NCBI GenBank assembly: GCA_018222765.1
Contig: JAAEZT010000003.1
Location: 1 to 64,000, forward strand
Source: a bacterium
GTDB lineage: Bacteria > Verrucomicrobiota > Verrucomicrobiia > Verrucomicrobiales > Akkermansiaceae
DNA length: 64,000 bases
Direction of reading: 5' to 3'
The first letter of the stretch is position 1. Each line of letters opens with the position of its first letter. The notes under the pieces were generated by a model. That model saw nothing but the letters and a program-made list of their open reading frames with translations. It was not told where the DNA came from and did not search any database. Below, one piece after another: positions 44,780 to 53,893 of the stretch. The translations under genes were made by a program, and so were the position numbers.

Positions 44780-46222
44780 ATGAAGACCTTCCTGTTTCTC
44801 GTCCTGCTTCTTCAAGCTCAGGCCTTCAACACCGTCGTTCCCGAAAAATCCTACGCCGATCCTCCCACCGGCGATTTCGTCACCAATGGCATCATTACAC
44901 CCCTCGACCAGGAGATGCGGAATTTCTACATTCGCAATGCCGACGGAGCGATCGAAGTCCAACTCACTCCCGATGCCAAGATCGGCCTGCAATCACGGGT
45001 TAAACGCGGTGGCTTCGAGGCCCGCATAGTCGAATTTCAATTAGGATCAAAAAAGTTCTCCCACGAACTCCCTATGGATCTTTATGTCAAACGCACCTTC
45101 AAGGATGCCGAAGCCGTTCAGAAATATCTCAAGAGCTCCTACAAACAAATTTTTGATGGCAAACTCTACCTCGAGCCCATCCCCGATCATCTTCCAACTG
45201 AGAAAGAACCATGGATTTCCGGGAAATTCCTCAAAGAAAACGGTCGCTTCATGGATGTCCAAATTGGTGACAAGATCGTGCAGATCGGCACGCAGGGACA
45301 CGACGGGCAACATCGTATTATGGGCCTTCTTTCTCAAAAAGACATCAAGCCTTTCGTCCAACAAGCCTTCGTGCATGGACGCCTGAAAGGCTCTGTCTTC
45401 CATGCCCACGAAGTATGCCTCCGCATGCTCGAAAACCCCAACGAACAAGACGACCCGAATCTTGGCCGCTATCTTTTCATTGGCGATTCCATCTCAGGCA
45501 ACTACGACGCCGCCCTTCGAACAGCCCTCAAAGGCAAGCTCAACATCTACCACCCGCCCACCAATTGCGGACCGGTTTCCAAGGGGCTCGCCAATATCGT
45601 GCAATGGCTCGGACCCTACGATCAGCCGAAACATCGATGGGACATCATCTCATTCAACTTCGGCCATTGGGATTCCAGCAATACCAAGGAGAAATACCAG
45701 ACCGATCTCGAAGCGGTCATCGCTCAACTGAAAAAAACCAAAGCCAAACTGATCTTCGTCACCACAACTCCGATTCCAGGTGCTTACCCTGATCCTACCA
45801 ATCCCTCAGAAGCCAACAAGGCCACCGGTCGCGTGCAAAAAACGATGGCGCGCTTCATCAATCCCTGGGCTCTCGAAGTCATGGCCCGTCATCCGGAAAT
45901 CAAAATCTGTGACCAACACGCCCTCATCTCAAACGAAGCCTTCTACGCCACCTGGATGGCCAAAGCCGGCTTCCACAAAAAAGGCGAAAACAATCCTTAC
46001 GGCGACCTCCATATTCCCGGCCTCCTTTCCCAACCCGTCGGACGCCAACTGGCCCGCCTTGTCCTCGACACTCTGGGCCGCGAAAAGGAATCCCTCAACC
46101 TGCACTCCGTGAGCGAAAACGATCTCAAATTCAATCCCGCCGCCCTCTCAGGACGTGACCCCGTCGACTTTCTTGATCTCCTCACCAAGGACGCCCGCCT
46201 GAGAAAATACAACAGGCACTGA
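44780..46222 (+). CDS. Exported SGNH/GDSL hydrolase
   Basis: A 480-aa protein with a signal peptide (MKTFLFLVLLLQAQAF). The N-terminal about 225 residues are beta-rich without a named family (a CBM- or SHD1-like ancillary part is possible: AKIGLQSRVKRGGFEARIVEFQLGSKKF). The C-terminal part (about 230-460) is an SGNH hydrolase: GRYLFIGDSISGNYD with the nucleophile Ser, a Gly in FNFGHWDSSNTKE, Asn in the NCGP segment, and YGDLHIPGLLSQPVGRQ with the catalytic Asp-His. It is probably an esterase for acetylated glycans. It is coupled (7 bp gap) to the serine hydrolase upstream. Such co-location fits a deacetylation unit, but the substrate is inferred only. Confidence 0.9.
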   Translation: MKTFLFLVLLLQAQAFNTVVPEKSYADPPTGDFVTNGIITPLDQEMRNFYIRNADGAIEVQLTPDAKIGLQSRVKRGGFEARIVEFQLGSKKFSHELPMDLYVKRTFKDAEAVQKYLKSSYKQIFDGKLYLEPIPDHLPTEKEPWISGKFLKENGRFMDVQIGDKIVQIGTQGHDGQHRIMGLLSQKDIKPFVQQAFVHGRLKGSVFHAHEVCLRMLENPNEQDDPNLGRYLFIGDSISGNYDAALRTALKGKLNIYHPPTNCGPVSKGLANIVQWLGPYDQPKHRWDIISFNFGHWDSSNTKEKYQTDLEAVIAQLKKTKAKLIFVTTTPIPGAYPDPTNPSEANKATGRVQKTMARFINPWALEVMARHPEIKICDQHALISNEAFYATWMAKAGFHKKGENNPYGDLHIPGLLSQPVGRQLARLVLDTLGREKESLNLHSVSENDLKFNPAALSGRDPVDFLDLLTKDARLRKYNRH

Positions 46223-46285
46223 AATCTCGACTGCGCCGCTTTCTCCCAACCCTCACAGATCACAAGGTCTCTGGATGGCTTCAGC

Positions 46286-48955
46286 TTAGTCAATTGAGAC
46301 CCCTATCCGGATATACCTTTGATCATCCGCCTTTGAGAGCGTCAAAGTCACTCTCTCGAGACTACCCTGCGGTGAGATATCGATTTCTTCAGGCAAGGGA
46401 TCGAATTCATTCCACTCCACGAGATCATCACTGGTTTCAAAAACCACCTCACCAACCTGCGCCTCCGGATCTCGCATGAAGATAAACTCAAACTTACTGG
46501 TGTCTGCCGCCGGTACGGACTCAATCACGATGGTGTCATCTTCAATCAATGGCGACAGGCCAAAATAGTACTCCTGAACATTAGCAATTCCATCGCCATC
46601 AGCATCCTGCTCCGGGCCGCTCTGACCACCCGGAAGCTCTTCCGAGAAAGCCCAGCTTTGATAAGGCGTCTGCAAATTTAGCTCGATCCGGTTCACCACC
46701 CACCGATCTGAAGCTCCTCCGGTATCGTCAAAAGTAAGATCCAAAGAACCATCCTCAACCTCTACCAGAAATGTCGTTTCCAAAAATTCGTTGGTGGCCG
46801 TTTCAAGATTACTCGCTACGAGGTTTCCCTCTGCGGCAATCGTCATATTTTCCCGAGGATCATCTTCATCACCTTGCCTAACACTCACCTCCCAGACTCC
46901 ATTGGCAATCCGGTGACTCCAGGTCCGCGCACTGCTCGACCAGAGGTAATCTCTGTTAAACAGATCGGATCCGCCCCGGTCCCTCGAGGTCACCGACCCA
47001 CTCCACGACACATCGCCGTCCGTCTGCCGGGACACCCGAAAGGCTCCGGAAGCAACCGGACTTTGTGTCCCCCCAAGGTCGTAAACATAACGTTCGGCCG
47101 AAAGATCCACCACCATTTTGATTTCGTCTCCCGATGGATCCGACTTGCCACCCACTCCCTGGGCTGTCACGCGATAAAATAAATTAATTCCGGGGACCGG
47201 AGCGATATCTACGTAGCTTTCCGAGTCCGGCCCCACGGTATCATAAATCTCCCAGGTCCCATTCCGCTCAAGTTTTCGTTCGATCTCAAATCCGTCTTCC
47301 GAATCACTGTTATCGTTCCAGCTCAGAGAAACTTCACCCGAAATCGACAGGTCAGCAATCAAACCACTCGGCGCCGCAGGGGGAGGACCCGGAGACGGAG
47401 CAATATCAACTTCAAGTGTATACAATTGCGCGCTATTGGCGCTCCCTCCCGTCACTCGCAAATAATAGTCGCCTGTCGACGGCACCGAAAAAGAAACGAT
47501 CTCCTCTCCCTCTCCAATCGGCTCCGAGCTTGCCTGGCTTAGGACCGTGGCGCCATTCGATGACAGGATGGCGATATCGAGATCATGAATACTCGTAAAA
47601 TCATACAGGGAACCTGACGAACATGAACCATCGGTATTTTGCGGCCCCTCCACAAAGCCACCCGGAGTCGCAACCGGAACAACACGATAAGTGATCAATG
47701 ATTCCGATGGAACATCCTCCAGGAGATAAAAATCCTGATCGCTGTTATCATCGATACTGAGATAGTCTCGCGAAAACGAATCTCCCACCGAGAGGGCGAG
47801 GGGCGCAGCGTTTCCGGGAGAGTCATTGTTCCTGACACTGGAATCGTGCTTCTCAAAATAATCCCCGTAGAGGCGGTTCAGGGAAAAAATATCATCCAAC
47901 TGCAATCCGCGGAACTGACGCGAGATGAAAGGCTCCATTAACTTGGTCTGATTAATCGGGCAAACATGGCTCAACGCAAGACCGTGTCCGTGTTCGTGTT
48001 CCACCACATTGCGCAGATTGAGAGAATTACTCGAGGTGTTGCCATAAAATACCGGATTTGCGGTATCGATGACCATGTCACCTGCACTCGGAGAAAAGTT
48101 ATACGCCAGGGTATTCGAACCAGATTCCCCGTCGATGAAATGCCCTCCGATCCGAATGTCGCCGCGGGTTCCAATCGATCCTGAAGGAAGCGAGAATTGC
48201 GCGAATGCTGCCCCGTCATCATTCGCTTCGTATACATAAGACACCCCCGTCAACTCAGAAATATTATCAAACGCTGCTTGAAAAACCGCAAACCAAGGGC
48301 GCGTGGTAAGATCACTGCCGCCACCGCTCACCCCGTATCGAGCATCCAAAAACTCGATAAGATCACTGTCCGACGTAGGTTCACCATTGAAACCAAAAAT
48401 ACTTGTTCCATCGGGGATGAAACTCCAACGAAGAGTCGTCGGCTTTCCTTGCTCGTTACCTTCGAAGAAGGAATTGTAGGTCGCAGTCCGTCCCCACCGA
48501 TCGTCCTCGTCGAATTGAGTTGCTGGCTGAGGTTCTCCAGGAACATCTCCCATCTGGTCTTCCACGGCATGAAATGCCTGAAGCGCTTCAGGGGCGACTC
48601 CGGGAGCCCAGCACATCGAAAAAGGAGGAAGGGGGGAATTCTCCCGAAGACGGGCAAACTTCGCTAACCTCATCTGCATCCCCGGCGACAGCCCGGCAAA
48701 TTTACTCAGAGGAAGGCGAGGCCCGATCTTCATCAGGTTATCGCGGTATTCCCTCAATTCTGAGCGGTCCTCCAAAAACCTCTCCCATTGCAATTCTCGA
48801 AATACCGGATCCACGGACCCTACAATCTGGTCGGTGGAACGAACCCCATCTGGCTCAGAGCCAGAACGCGAGTCCTCCTCCGAGAGGATGGCATACCCCC
48901 CAAATACCAAGGCAATCGGAACCAAAAGACGAAGCGATTTCAGGCGCACAACCAT
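46286..48955 (-). CDS. Secreted matrixin-like metalloprotease with fibronectin type III domain
   Basis: An 889-aa exported protein with an N-terminal signal/anchor (RLLVPIALVFGGYAIL). The protease domain (about 150-330) has the zinc motif VEHEHGHGLALSHV, i.e. HExGHxLAxSH, close to the matrixin HExGHxLGLxH; a propeptide-like Cys region may precede it. After it come a calcium/PPC-like beta domain (about 370-520: YYLRVTGGSANSAQLYTLEVD), a fibronectin type III domain (about 535-615: PSGLIADLSISGEVSLSWNDNSDSEDGFEIER), and a carbohydrate-binding-like domain (about 620-760). The C-terminus resembles secretion tails of Verrucomicrobia (DADGDGIANVQEYYFGLSP). It probably cleaves extracellular proteins. 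The convergent neighbour is the SGNH gene, 63 bp away. Confidence 0.88.
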   Translation of the reverse strand: MVVRLKSLRLLVPIALVFGGYAILSEEDSRSGSEPDGVRSTDQIVGSVDPVFRELQWERFLEDRSELREYRDNLMKIGPRLPLSKFAGLSPGMQMRLAKFARLRENSPLPPFSMCWAPGVAPEALQAFHAVEDQMGDVPGEPQPATQFDEDDRWGRTATYNSFFEGNEQGKPTTLRWSFIPDGTSIFGFNGEPTSDSDLIEFLDARYGVSGGGSDLTTRPWFAVFQAAFDNISELTGVSYVYEANDDGAAFAQFSLPSGSIGTRGDIRIGGHFIDGESGSNTLAYNFSPSAGDMVIDTANPVFYGNTSSNSLNLRNVVEHEHGHGLALSHVCPINQTKLMEPFISRQFRGLQLDDIFSLNRLYGDYFEKHDSSVRNNDSPGNAAPLALSVGDSFSRDYLSIDDNSDQDFYLLEDVPSESLITYRVVPVATPGGFVEGPQNTDGSCSSGSLYDFTSIHDLDIAILSSNGATVLSQASSEPIGEGEEIVSFSVPSTGDYYLRVTGGSANSAQLYTLEVDIAPSPGPPPAAPSGLIADLSISGEVSLSWNDNSDSEDGFEIERKLERNGTWEIYDTVGPDSESYVDIAPVPGINLFYRVTAQGVGGKSDPSGDEIKMVVDLSAERYVYDLGGTQSPVASGAFRVSRQTDGDVSWSGSVTSRDRGGSDLFNRDYLWSSSARTWSHRIANGVWEVSVRQGDEDDPRENMTIAAEGNLVASNLETATNEFLETTFLVEVEDGSLDLTFDDTGGASDRWVVNRIELNLQTPYQSWAFSEELPGGQSGPEQDADGDGIANVQEYYFGLSPLIEDDTIVIESVPAADTSKFEFIFMRDPEAQVGEVVFETSDDLVEWNEFDPLPEEIDISPQGSLERVTLTLSKADDQRYIRIGVSID

Positions 48956-49167
48956 TCAAAGTATGAAAATAGCCCTGTATTTTGAATTCTCAATGTATTT
49001 ACATTTAAAAATCTGGAACTCCTACCAGCTTAGGATGGGCAGGATACTGCTCTATTGAGGCTTTCAAGCTGGCATCAAACCACCATTGTTCCAAATATAA
49101 TCGAAAGGCCATACCGTTGCGATACCCCGCTATCCCACGGGGCCATCCACATCTCTTAAGAGATTTC
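48956..49167. other. Intergenic region, no gene recognised
   Basis: 212 bp upstream of the metalloprotease and downstream of opcA. It is noticeably more AT-rich than its flanks, as expected of a promoter region. No motif or structure stands out. Confidence 0.4.
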
Positions 49168-50217
49168 CTATAGCAGCTCAAAAAACTGCGGCAACACTCG
49201 CAGGAAGAGGGAATTCTTCCCGCCTCGTGACAGCTGACTCGCTACCAAATCAGCAGGCGCATCGGCATCAGCCGGACCACTGAAGTAGAGACAATGCCCA
49301 TCCGTGCAAAGCGACTGACAAAGATGCGGATTTCCCTTCTCTCGAGCTATTTTGATCTCACAATCCGGCGAGAAAAAACTGAGTTCGCTCAAAGGAGCTC
49401 CATCCTCATTCCACTCAACACTCGCTTCGATCAGCTTGCCCTCTCCTGATGACAGTTCGAAGGAATCTCCGTTTTTCAAAAGCAATTTCCATCCTGACAA
49501 CTCCACGACCCAAGCAAGGAGAAGAAGCGCCGCGGTCCGCTGTTCTTTCTGAGCTACGATCTTCACTTTATTGATCGCCGAAAAAGATTTCTTTGCTGCC
49601 GGGTCATCGAAGAGCCCCGCAGTGGCAAGACGGAAGAAATAACTCCGTGTCCACGATAAGTCCTGAGTGATCATCGACTGCCCCGTATCCTCCCGGGCGG
49701 CCACGATACGCTCAAATCCCGCAGTCGGATCCGCCCAGGTCGAGCTATCGAAAATTAAACGATCTACCAGTCGGTAGAGCCCTTCTTCAAAAAGATCCGA
49801 GAGTTCATTTTGCCACCAGAAAACCAATGGCAGGTCGCTATTCAAATGCGCAAACACGGTATTCCTCAAGCGCCCGAGGGATTTGCCTTTCAGTAAAAAG
49901 GAAACCTGCTCCGAACAAATCGACTTCTTCCCGTGCGCCAAATGACAATGCGCCGTGATGTAGGCCTCGATCGATGGCTCCGGCGCCTCGCGATCCATCG
50001 CAATCAGGAGGGCGCGACAGGCATTTTCCTGGGTCAGCGACAAAATCGTTTCCGAATTGGCCGTCAGTTGCGAGGGATCTTCGGTGTAGATGAGAAAATT
50101 CATCAGCGAGGCATTCGTGCTCGCGTCATCCGCCTCCCAAAGCTTCTTCAACTCGCCATCAATGGCCGCGACCTCCACCGCACGGCCCAATCCGGCACTG
50201 GATAATTCCACACTCAT
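49168..50217 (-). CDS. opcA: OpcA-type glucose-6-phosphate dehydrogenase assembly protein
   Basis: A 349-aa OpcA family protein, which helps assemble or redox-tune the active G6PDH oligomer in cyanobacteria and actinobacteria. The family pattern is seen in TNASLMNFLIYTEDPSQL, LLKGKSLGRLRNTVFAHLNSDLPLVFWWQNELSDLFEEGLYRLVDRLIFDSSTW and RSYFFRLATAGLFDD. The start at 50217 (MSVELSS) has a GGAGG ribosome site 9 nt upstream. It begins 2 bp after the zwf stop, so the two are coupled, which confirms the assignment through context. It is the last gene of the pair; an AT-rich region follows. Confidence 0.9.
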   Translation of the reverse strand: MSVELSSAGLGRAVEVAAIDGELKKLWEADDASTNASLMNFLIYTEDPSQLTANSETILSLTQENACRALLIAMDREAPEPSIEAYITAHCHLAHGKKSICSEQVSFLLKGKSLGRLRNTVFAHLNSDLPLVFWWQNELSDLFEEGLYRLVDRLIFDSSTWADPTAGFERIVAAREDTGQSMITQDLSWTRSYFFRLATAGLFDDPAAKKSFSAINKVKIVAQKEQRTAALLLLAWVVELSGWKLLLKNGDSFELSSGEGKLIEASVEWNEDGAPLSELSFFSPDCEIKIAREKGNPHLCQSLCTDGHCLYFSGPADADAPADLVASQLSRGGKNSLFLRVLPQFFELL

Positions 50218-50219
50218 TA

Positions 50220-51779
50220 CTAGAGCCTCCTCCATTTCCGCCCTTCACCACTTAACATTTCGTCGGCTTCGGTCGGTCCCCACCCTCCGGCGGGGAACTC
50301 AGCCATCGGCGGTGGATTCTCACTCTCGTGCCAGGCCCTCTCGATGTTATCGACGAACCTCCACGCTTCTTCCACTTCATCGCGACGCGCAAACAAGGTG
50401 GCATCTCCCGCCATGCAATCGAGCAAAAGACGCTCGTAGGCTTCCGGACTACTCTTTCCGAAACTCGAAGCGTAATGAAAGTCCATCTTCACCGGCTCCA
50501 TACGCAAGCTGGTGCCCGGAAGCTTCGAATTCATTCGCAGGGAAATCCCTTCATCCGGCTGAATGCGAATCACGAGAACATTTCCATCCGGCACTCCACC
50601 GGGAGCAGCATTGAAAAGAACACTCGGGGTTTCCTTGAAGTGGACCGAAATTTCGGTCGCCTTCTTGGGCAGACGTTTTCCAACCCGAACGTAAAACGGC
50701 ACGCCGCTCCAGCGCCAGGTGTCGATCATGCAACGCAGCGCTACGTAAGCTTCCGTTTCCGACTCGGGATTTACGCGATCTTCCTCGCGATACCCCGGCA
50801 CTTCATTTCCGTTGATATTTCCTGAGAGGTATTGCGCGCGCACGACATTCTCCTTCACCAGCTCAGGGGTATCCCACTGGCGCAGCGAGCGAATCACCTT
50901 CACCTTTTCATCCCGCACTCCATCGGCACTGAGATCAGTCGGCGGCTCCATCGCTACCAGACTGAGAAGTTGCAACAAGTGGTTTTGCACCATGTCGCGC
51001 AGCGCTCCAGCTCCGTCGTAGTAGGCTCCGCGCCCACCTTCCATCCCCAAATGCTCGGCACAAGTGATCTGAATATGATCGATGTATTGCTTGTTCCAAA
51101 GTGGCTCGAAAATGGCGTTGGCAAAGCGCAGCACCATAATGTTCTGCGCAGTCTCTTTTCCGAGATAGTGGTCAATTCGATAGGTGTCCTTTTCCTCGAA
51201 GGTGCCATTGACGACCTGATTCAAATGCTGTGCCGTAGCCAAGGTCGTGCCGAAGGGCTTCTCAACAATCACCCGCGACCAACATCCTTCCCTTTCTTCG
51301 CTCAAGCCGGCTTTTTTAAGATGAAGCAAAATATCGTCGAAATATTCTGGCGCGCTCGCGATATAAAAGAGGCGATTCCCTTTCGCTCCCCGCTCTTCAT
51401 CGGCGGCATCGAGCTTGGCGGCCAGCGAAGCGTAACCGGCCTCATCCTGAAATTCACTTTGGTGATAGCTGATATTCGGAGCCAGCGAATTCCAGAGTTC
51501 TTCGTCGTGCCCCGTCCGGGAAACCTTGCGATTAAGCTTCTCCAATCCCTCCCGGAAAAATTCATTGGTCCAATCCCGCCGGGCAAAGCCGATAATCTGC
51601 ACGCCGGGGGGCAACTCGCCATCAACTGCTAAATTATACAATGCCGGAACCAGCTTGCGATGGGTCAAATCACCGGTGGCTCCGAAGATCACCACGGTGC
51701 AAGCTTCGGGGCGATTGCGGGAAACCAAGTCTTCTCGGAAAGGATTGCTCACGCTGCGTTCTGCCACCCCGAAGCCCAA
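50220..51779 (-). CDS. zwf: Glucose-6-phosphate 1-dehydrogenase
   Basis: Oxidises glucose 6-phosphate to 6-phosphogluconolactone with NADP, opening the oxidative pentose phosphate (or Entner-Doudoroff) route. The 519-aa protein has the coenzyme loop TVVIFGATGDLTHRKLVPALY, the active site TYRIDHYLGKETAQNIMVLRFANAIFEPLWN and a C-terminal region ending with a W-rich tail (AEFPAGGWGPTEADEML). The length is typical. It is followed 2 bp later by opcA. The start could be internal; the first about 17 residues are not conserved. Function is secure. Confidence 0.97.
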   Translation of the reverse strand: MGFGVAERSVSNPFREDLVSRNRPEACTVVIFGATGDLTHRKLVPALYNLAVDGELPPGVQIIGFARRDWTNEFFREGLEKLNRKVSRTGHDEELWNSLAPNISYHQSEFQDEAGYASLAAKLDAADEERGAKGNRLFYIASAPEYFDDILLHLKKAGLSEEREGCWSRVIVEKPFGTTLATAQHLNQVVNGTFEEKDTYRIDHYLGKETAQNIMVLRFANAIFEPLWNKQYIDHIQITCAEHLGMEGGRGAYYDGAGALRDMVQNHLLQLLSLVAMEPPTDLSADGVRDEKVKVIRSLRQWDTPELVKENVVRAQYLSGNINGNEVPGYREEDRVNPESETEAYVALRCMIDTWRWSGVPFYVRVGKRLPKKATEISVHFKETPSVLFNAAPGGVPDGNVLVIRIQPDEGISLRMNSKLPGTSLRMEPVKMDFHYASSFGKSSPEAYERLLLDCMAGDATLFARRDEVEEAWRFVDNIERAWHESENPPPMAEFPAGGWGPTEADEMLSGEGRKWRRL

Positions 51780-51883
51780 TCCGCAATACCGGAGCGCTGA
51801 ATTCCATTAATTGAGGAAGGTAAAATCAGTCGCAATTCCCAATCTCCTTGACCAATTCATCCCCCGAGGTGCATCTTCCCGCC

Positions 51884-52003
51884 ATGCTCACTCGCAAGCA
51901 CATCGAACTAGGCGCCAAGCTCTACATCGCTCTGCACCTCATCGTCTTCGCCATCTTTTTCTTCGGCGTACTCCAGATGATGGGCTTCTTCGGAGGAAAG
52001 TAA
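51884..52003 (+). CDS. Small single-pass membrane protein (39 aa)
   Basis: Too short for the ORF track. The ATG at 51884 opens MLTRKHIELGAKLYIALHL followed by a hydrophobic run (IVFAIFFFGVLQMMGFFGG) and a stop at 52003. A GAGG-like site (CCGAGGTGC, about 13 nt upstream) is present. The topology is a cationic N-terminus, one membrane segment of about 17-20 residues, and a short Gly-Lys end. No family is known to me. It lies alone between divergent zwf and convergent yebC, on the plus strand, followed by a 9-bp perfect hairpin. It could be a regulator or stabiliser of a membrane complex. Confidence 0.55.
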   Translation: MLTRKHIELGAKLYIALHLIVFAIFFFGVLQMMGFFGGK

Positions 52004-52026
52004 GATCCAGCCCTGTCCAACTCAGG

Positions 52027-52071
52027 GGCCTCGCAGCATGGAATTGAGAAACCAAATGGAGATGCGAGGCC
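52027..52071. other. Long-loop hairpin between the small membrane gene and yebC
   Basis: GGCCTCGCA (52027-52035) and its exact complement TGCGAGGCC (52063-52071) enclose a 27-nt loop with a further CAT/ATG pairing. It starts 24 bp after the stop of the 39-aa gene. It lacks a T-tract, so it is a poor intrinsic terminator; it could be an RNA structure of either transcript. Confidence 0.45.
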
Positions 52072-52102
52072 GGCGATGAGCCGTTACCAGCTTGATCAGC
52101 CA

Positions 52103-52813
52103 CTAACGCTCGACATTAATAAACACCGCCTGGACATCTTCGTCGTCTTCCAGCTTGTCCACCAAAGCATCGATCTCGACCAACTGCTCCTCAGTGAAAG
52201 GCTGTGGGTTATTGGAAATCCGCTCCAGAGCCGCCTTGGTCACCTCGACCTTGTGCCGCTCCATCGTCTCAGTCAATTTTCCAAAGGAAGAATACTCGCC
52301 ATAAACGAGACCCATGTCGCCTTCGACTTCCATCTCTTCGAGACCGGCGTCCATGAGTTCCAGTTCCAGCTCCTCAAGATTCACCCCCTCCGGATTGAAT
52401 TCGATCACGCTCTTGCGATCGAACATGAATTCCAGTGATCCGGAATTCACCATCTCTCCTCCGTTCTTGTTGAAAATCGTGCGCACATTCGTCACCGAGC
52501 GATTGGTATTTTCGGTCGCACATTCCACGTAAAAAAGACTGCCGTGCGGTCCCTTGCCCTCGTAATTGACCTGGCTGATGTCAGCGAGATCCTTTCCGGC
52601 GGCCCGCTTAATCGCCTTATCAATGTTGTCCTTCGGCATGTTCTCTGCCTTGGCATTGAGAATCGCCGTGCGCAGCGAAGCATTGGAATCAGGATCTGGC
52701 CCGCCTTCCTTGGCGGCCATCGTGATGCTCTTGGCCAATTTTGGGAAAATGCGCGACATCTTTCCCCATCGCTTCTCCTTGGCTCCTCTCCGGATTTCAA
52801 ATGCTCTTCCCAT
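52103..52813 (-). CDS. yebC: YebC/PmpR family transcriptional regulator or translation factor
   Basis: A 236-aa YebC-family protein. The start at 52813 (MGRAFEIRRGAKEKRWGKMSRIFPKLAKSITMAAKEGGPDPDSN) gives the conserved opening; the ORF-track start 50 codons earlier is not family-like. The three-domain build is evident: helical N-domain, then MPKDNIDKAIKRAAGKD, YEGKGPHGSLFYVECATENTNRS and the C-terminal acidic LVDKLEDDEDVQAVFINVE. Members bind DNA in some species, and recent work assigns a role in ribosome rescue at proline stretches; both are possible here. Convergent with the 39-aa ORF. Confidence 0.95.
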   Translation of the reverse strand: MGRAFEIRRGAKEKRWGKMSRIFPKLAKSITMAAKEGGPDPDSNASLRTAILNAKAENMPKDNIDKAIKRAAGKDLADISQVNYEGKGPHGSLFYVECATENTNRSVTNVRTIFNKNGGEMVNSGSLEFMFDRKSVIEFNPEGVNLEELELELMDAGLEEMEVEGDMGLVYGEYSSFGKLTETMERHKVEVTKAALERISNNPQPFTEEQLVEIDALVDKLEDDEDVQAVFINVER

Positions 52814-53075
52814 AATCGTGTAATTTGTCTGAAGCCAAGCTAGCGGGCCGAAACAATTTTCAAACCTCAAAGTTTTCGGACGGTTTCCTCCCTCCCACGC
52901 ATTCCCCGGCACCATGGCCAATTCAAAATTGGCCCACCATAGCGTTGCGGTAGCAATTCCCATCCTCCTCTCGGCAATAACCTCAAACAGATCACCCCAT
53001 TATCGGCACCCATTTCATCTTCAGCCAAAATCTTGAAAGCAAATAGGCGACATCACCTTATTCCTTTGAGTCCTT

Positions 53076-53885
53076 ATGAAATTCTTCCTGCTGCTCTCAG
53101 CGCTCCTCTGCTCATCACTTACCGCTAACGAATGGAGACTCGTCTGGTCCGATGAATTCGATGGCAAAGGGCATCCCGACCCTAAAAAGTGGGGCTACGA
53201 AAGTGGCTTTGTTCGTAACAAGGAGAGGCAATACTACACCACCAAGAGACTCCAAAACGCCCGACTCGAAAACGGGCATCTCGTCATTGAAGGGCATAAG
53301 GAATCACCATCCCTCGATTCCCTAAAAAACGAGCCAACCAAAAAACTCCCAAGGATCAACTACACCTCGGCCAGTCTCCAGACCAAAGGACTCGCCAGTT
53401 GGAAGTTCGGCAAAGTCGAGGTCCGTGCCAAAGTCCCCCAAGGACTCGGCGTCTGGCCCGCCATCTGGACTCTGGGAGAGAACATAAGCACCATCGGCTG
53501 GCCCCGCTGCGGCGAAATCGACATTCTCGAATTCGTTGGAAAGGACCCCAAACACATCCACGCCAACGCTCATTTTCATCGCGATGGGAAACATTCCTCA
53601 GACCACAAGAAGCGGAAAGGAAACGAACCATGGGAGGATTTCCACACCTACTCCATCGAGTGGGACGCCGAGTGGATTCACTTCGCCTTCGACGACACCC
53701 GCTACCACAGCTTCCGGGTCAACAAAGCTGATACGGAAAAAGGAAACCCCTTCCACAAGAAACACTACCTCATCCTCAATCTCGCCCTCGGAGGCACCTG
53801 GGGAGGAAAAATTGACGACTCCATCTTCCCCTGCCAATACCTCATCGACTACGTACGGGTTTATCAAAAATCAGCGGAAGAGTAG
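53076..53885 (+). CDS. Glycoside hydrolase family 16 (laminarinase-type)
   Basis: A 269-aa secreted beta-glucanase. The signal peptide is MKFFLLLSALLCSSLTANE, then the family opening WRLVWSDEFDGKGHPDPKKWGYESG. The catalytic motif is GEIDILEFVGKD, giving E-x-D-x-x-E (nucleophile, helper Asp, acid/base). Other GH16 features: RAKVPQGLGVWPAIWTLGEN before it, FHTYSIEWDAEWIHFAFDD after it, and the C-terminal LILNLALGGTWGG...YLIDYVRVYQ. It fits laminarin or other beta-1,3/1,4-glucans. It converges with the 53894 gene with only 8 bp between stops, so no terminator separates them. Confidence 0.96.
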   Translation: MKFFLLLSALLCSSLTANEWRLVWSDEFDGKGHPDPKKWGYESGFVRNKERQYYTTKRLQNARLENGHLVIEGHKESPSLDSLKNEPTKKLPRINYTSASLQTKGLASWKFGKVEVRAKVPQGLGVWPAIWTLGENISTIGWPRCGEIDILEFVGKDPKHIHANAHFHRDGKHSSDHKKRKGNEPWEDFHTYSIEWDAEWIHFAFDDTRYHSFRVNKADTEKGNPFHKKHYLILNLALGGTWGGKIDDSIFPCQYLIDYVRVYQKSAEE

Positions 53886-53893
53886 GCGAAGAA

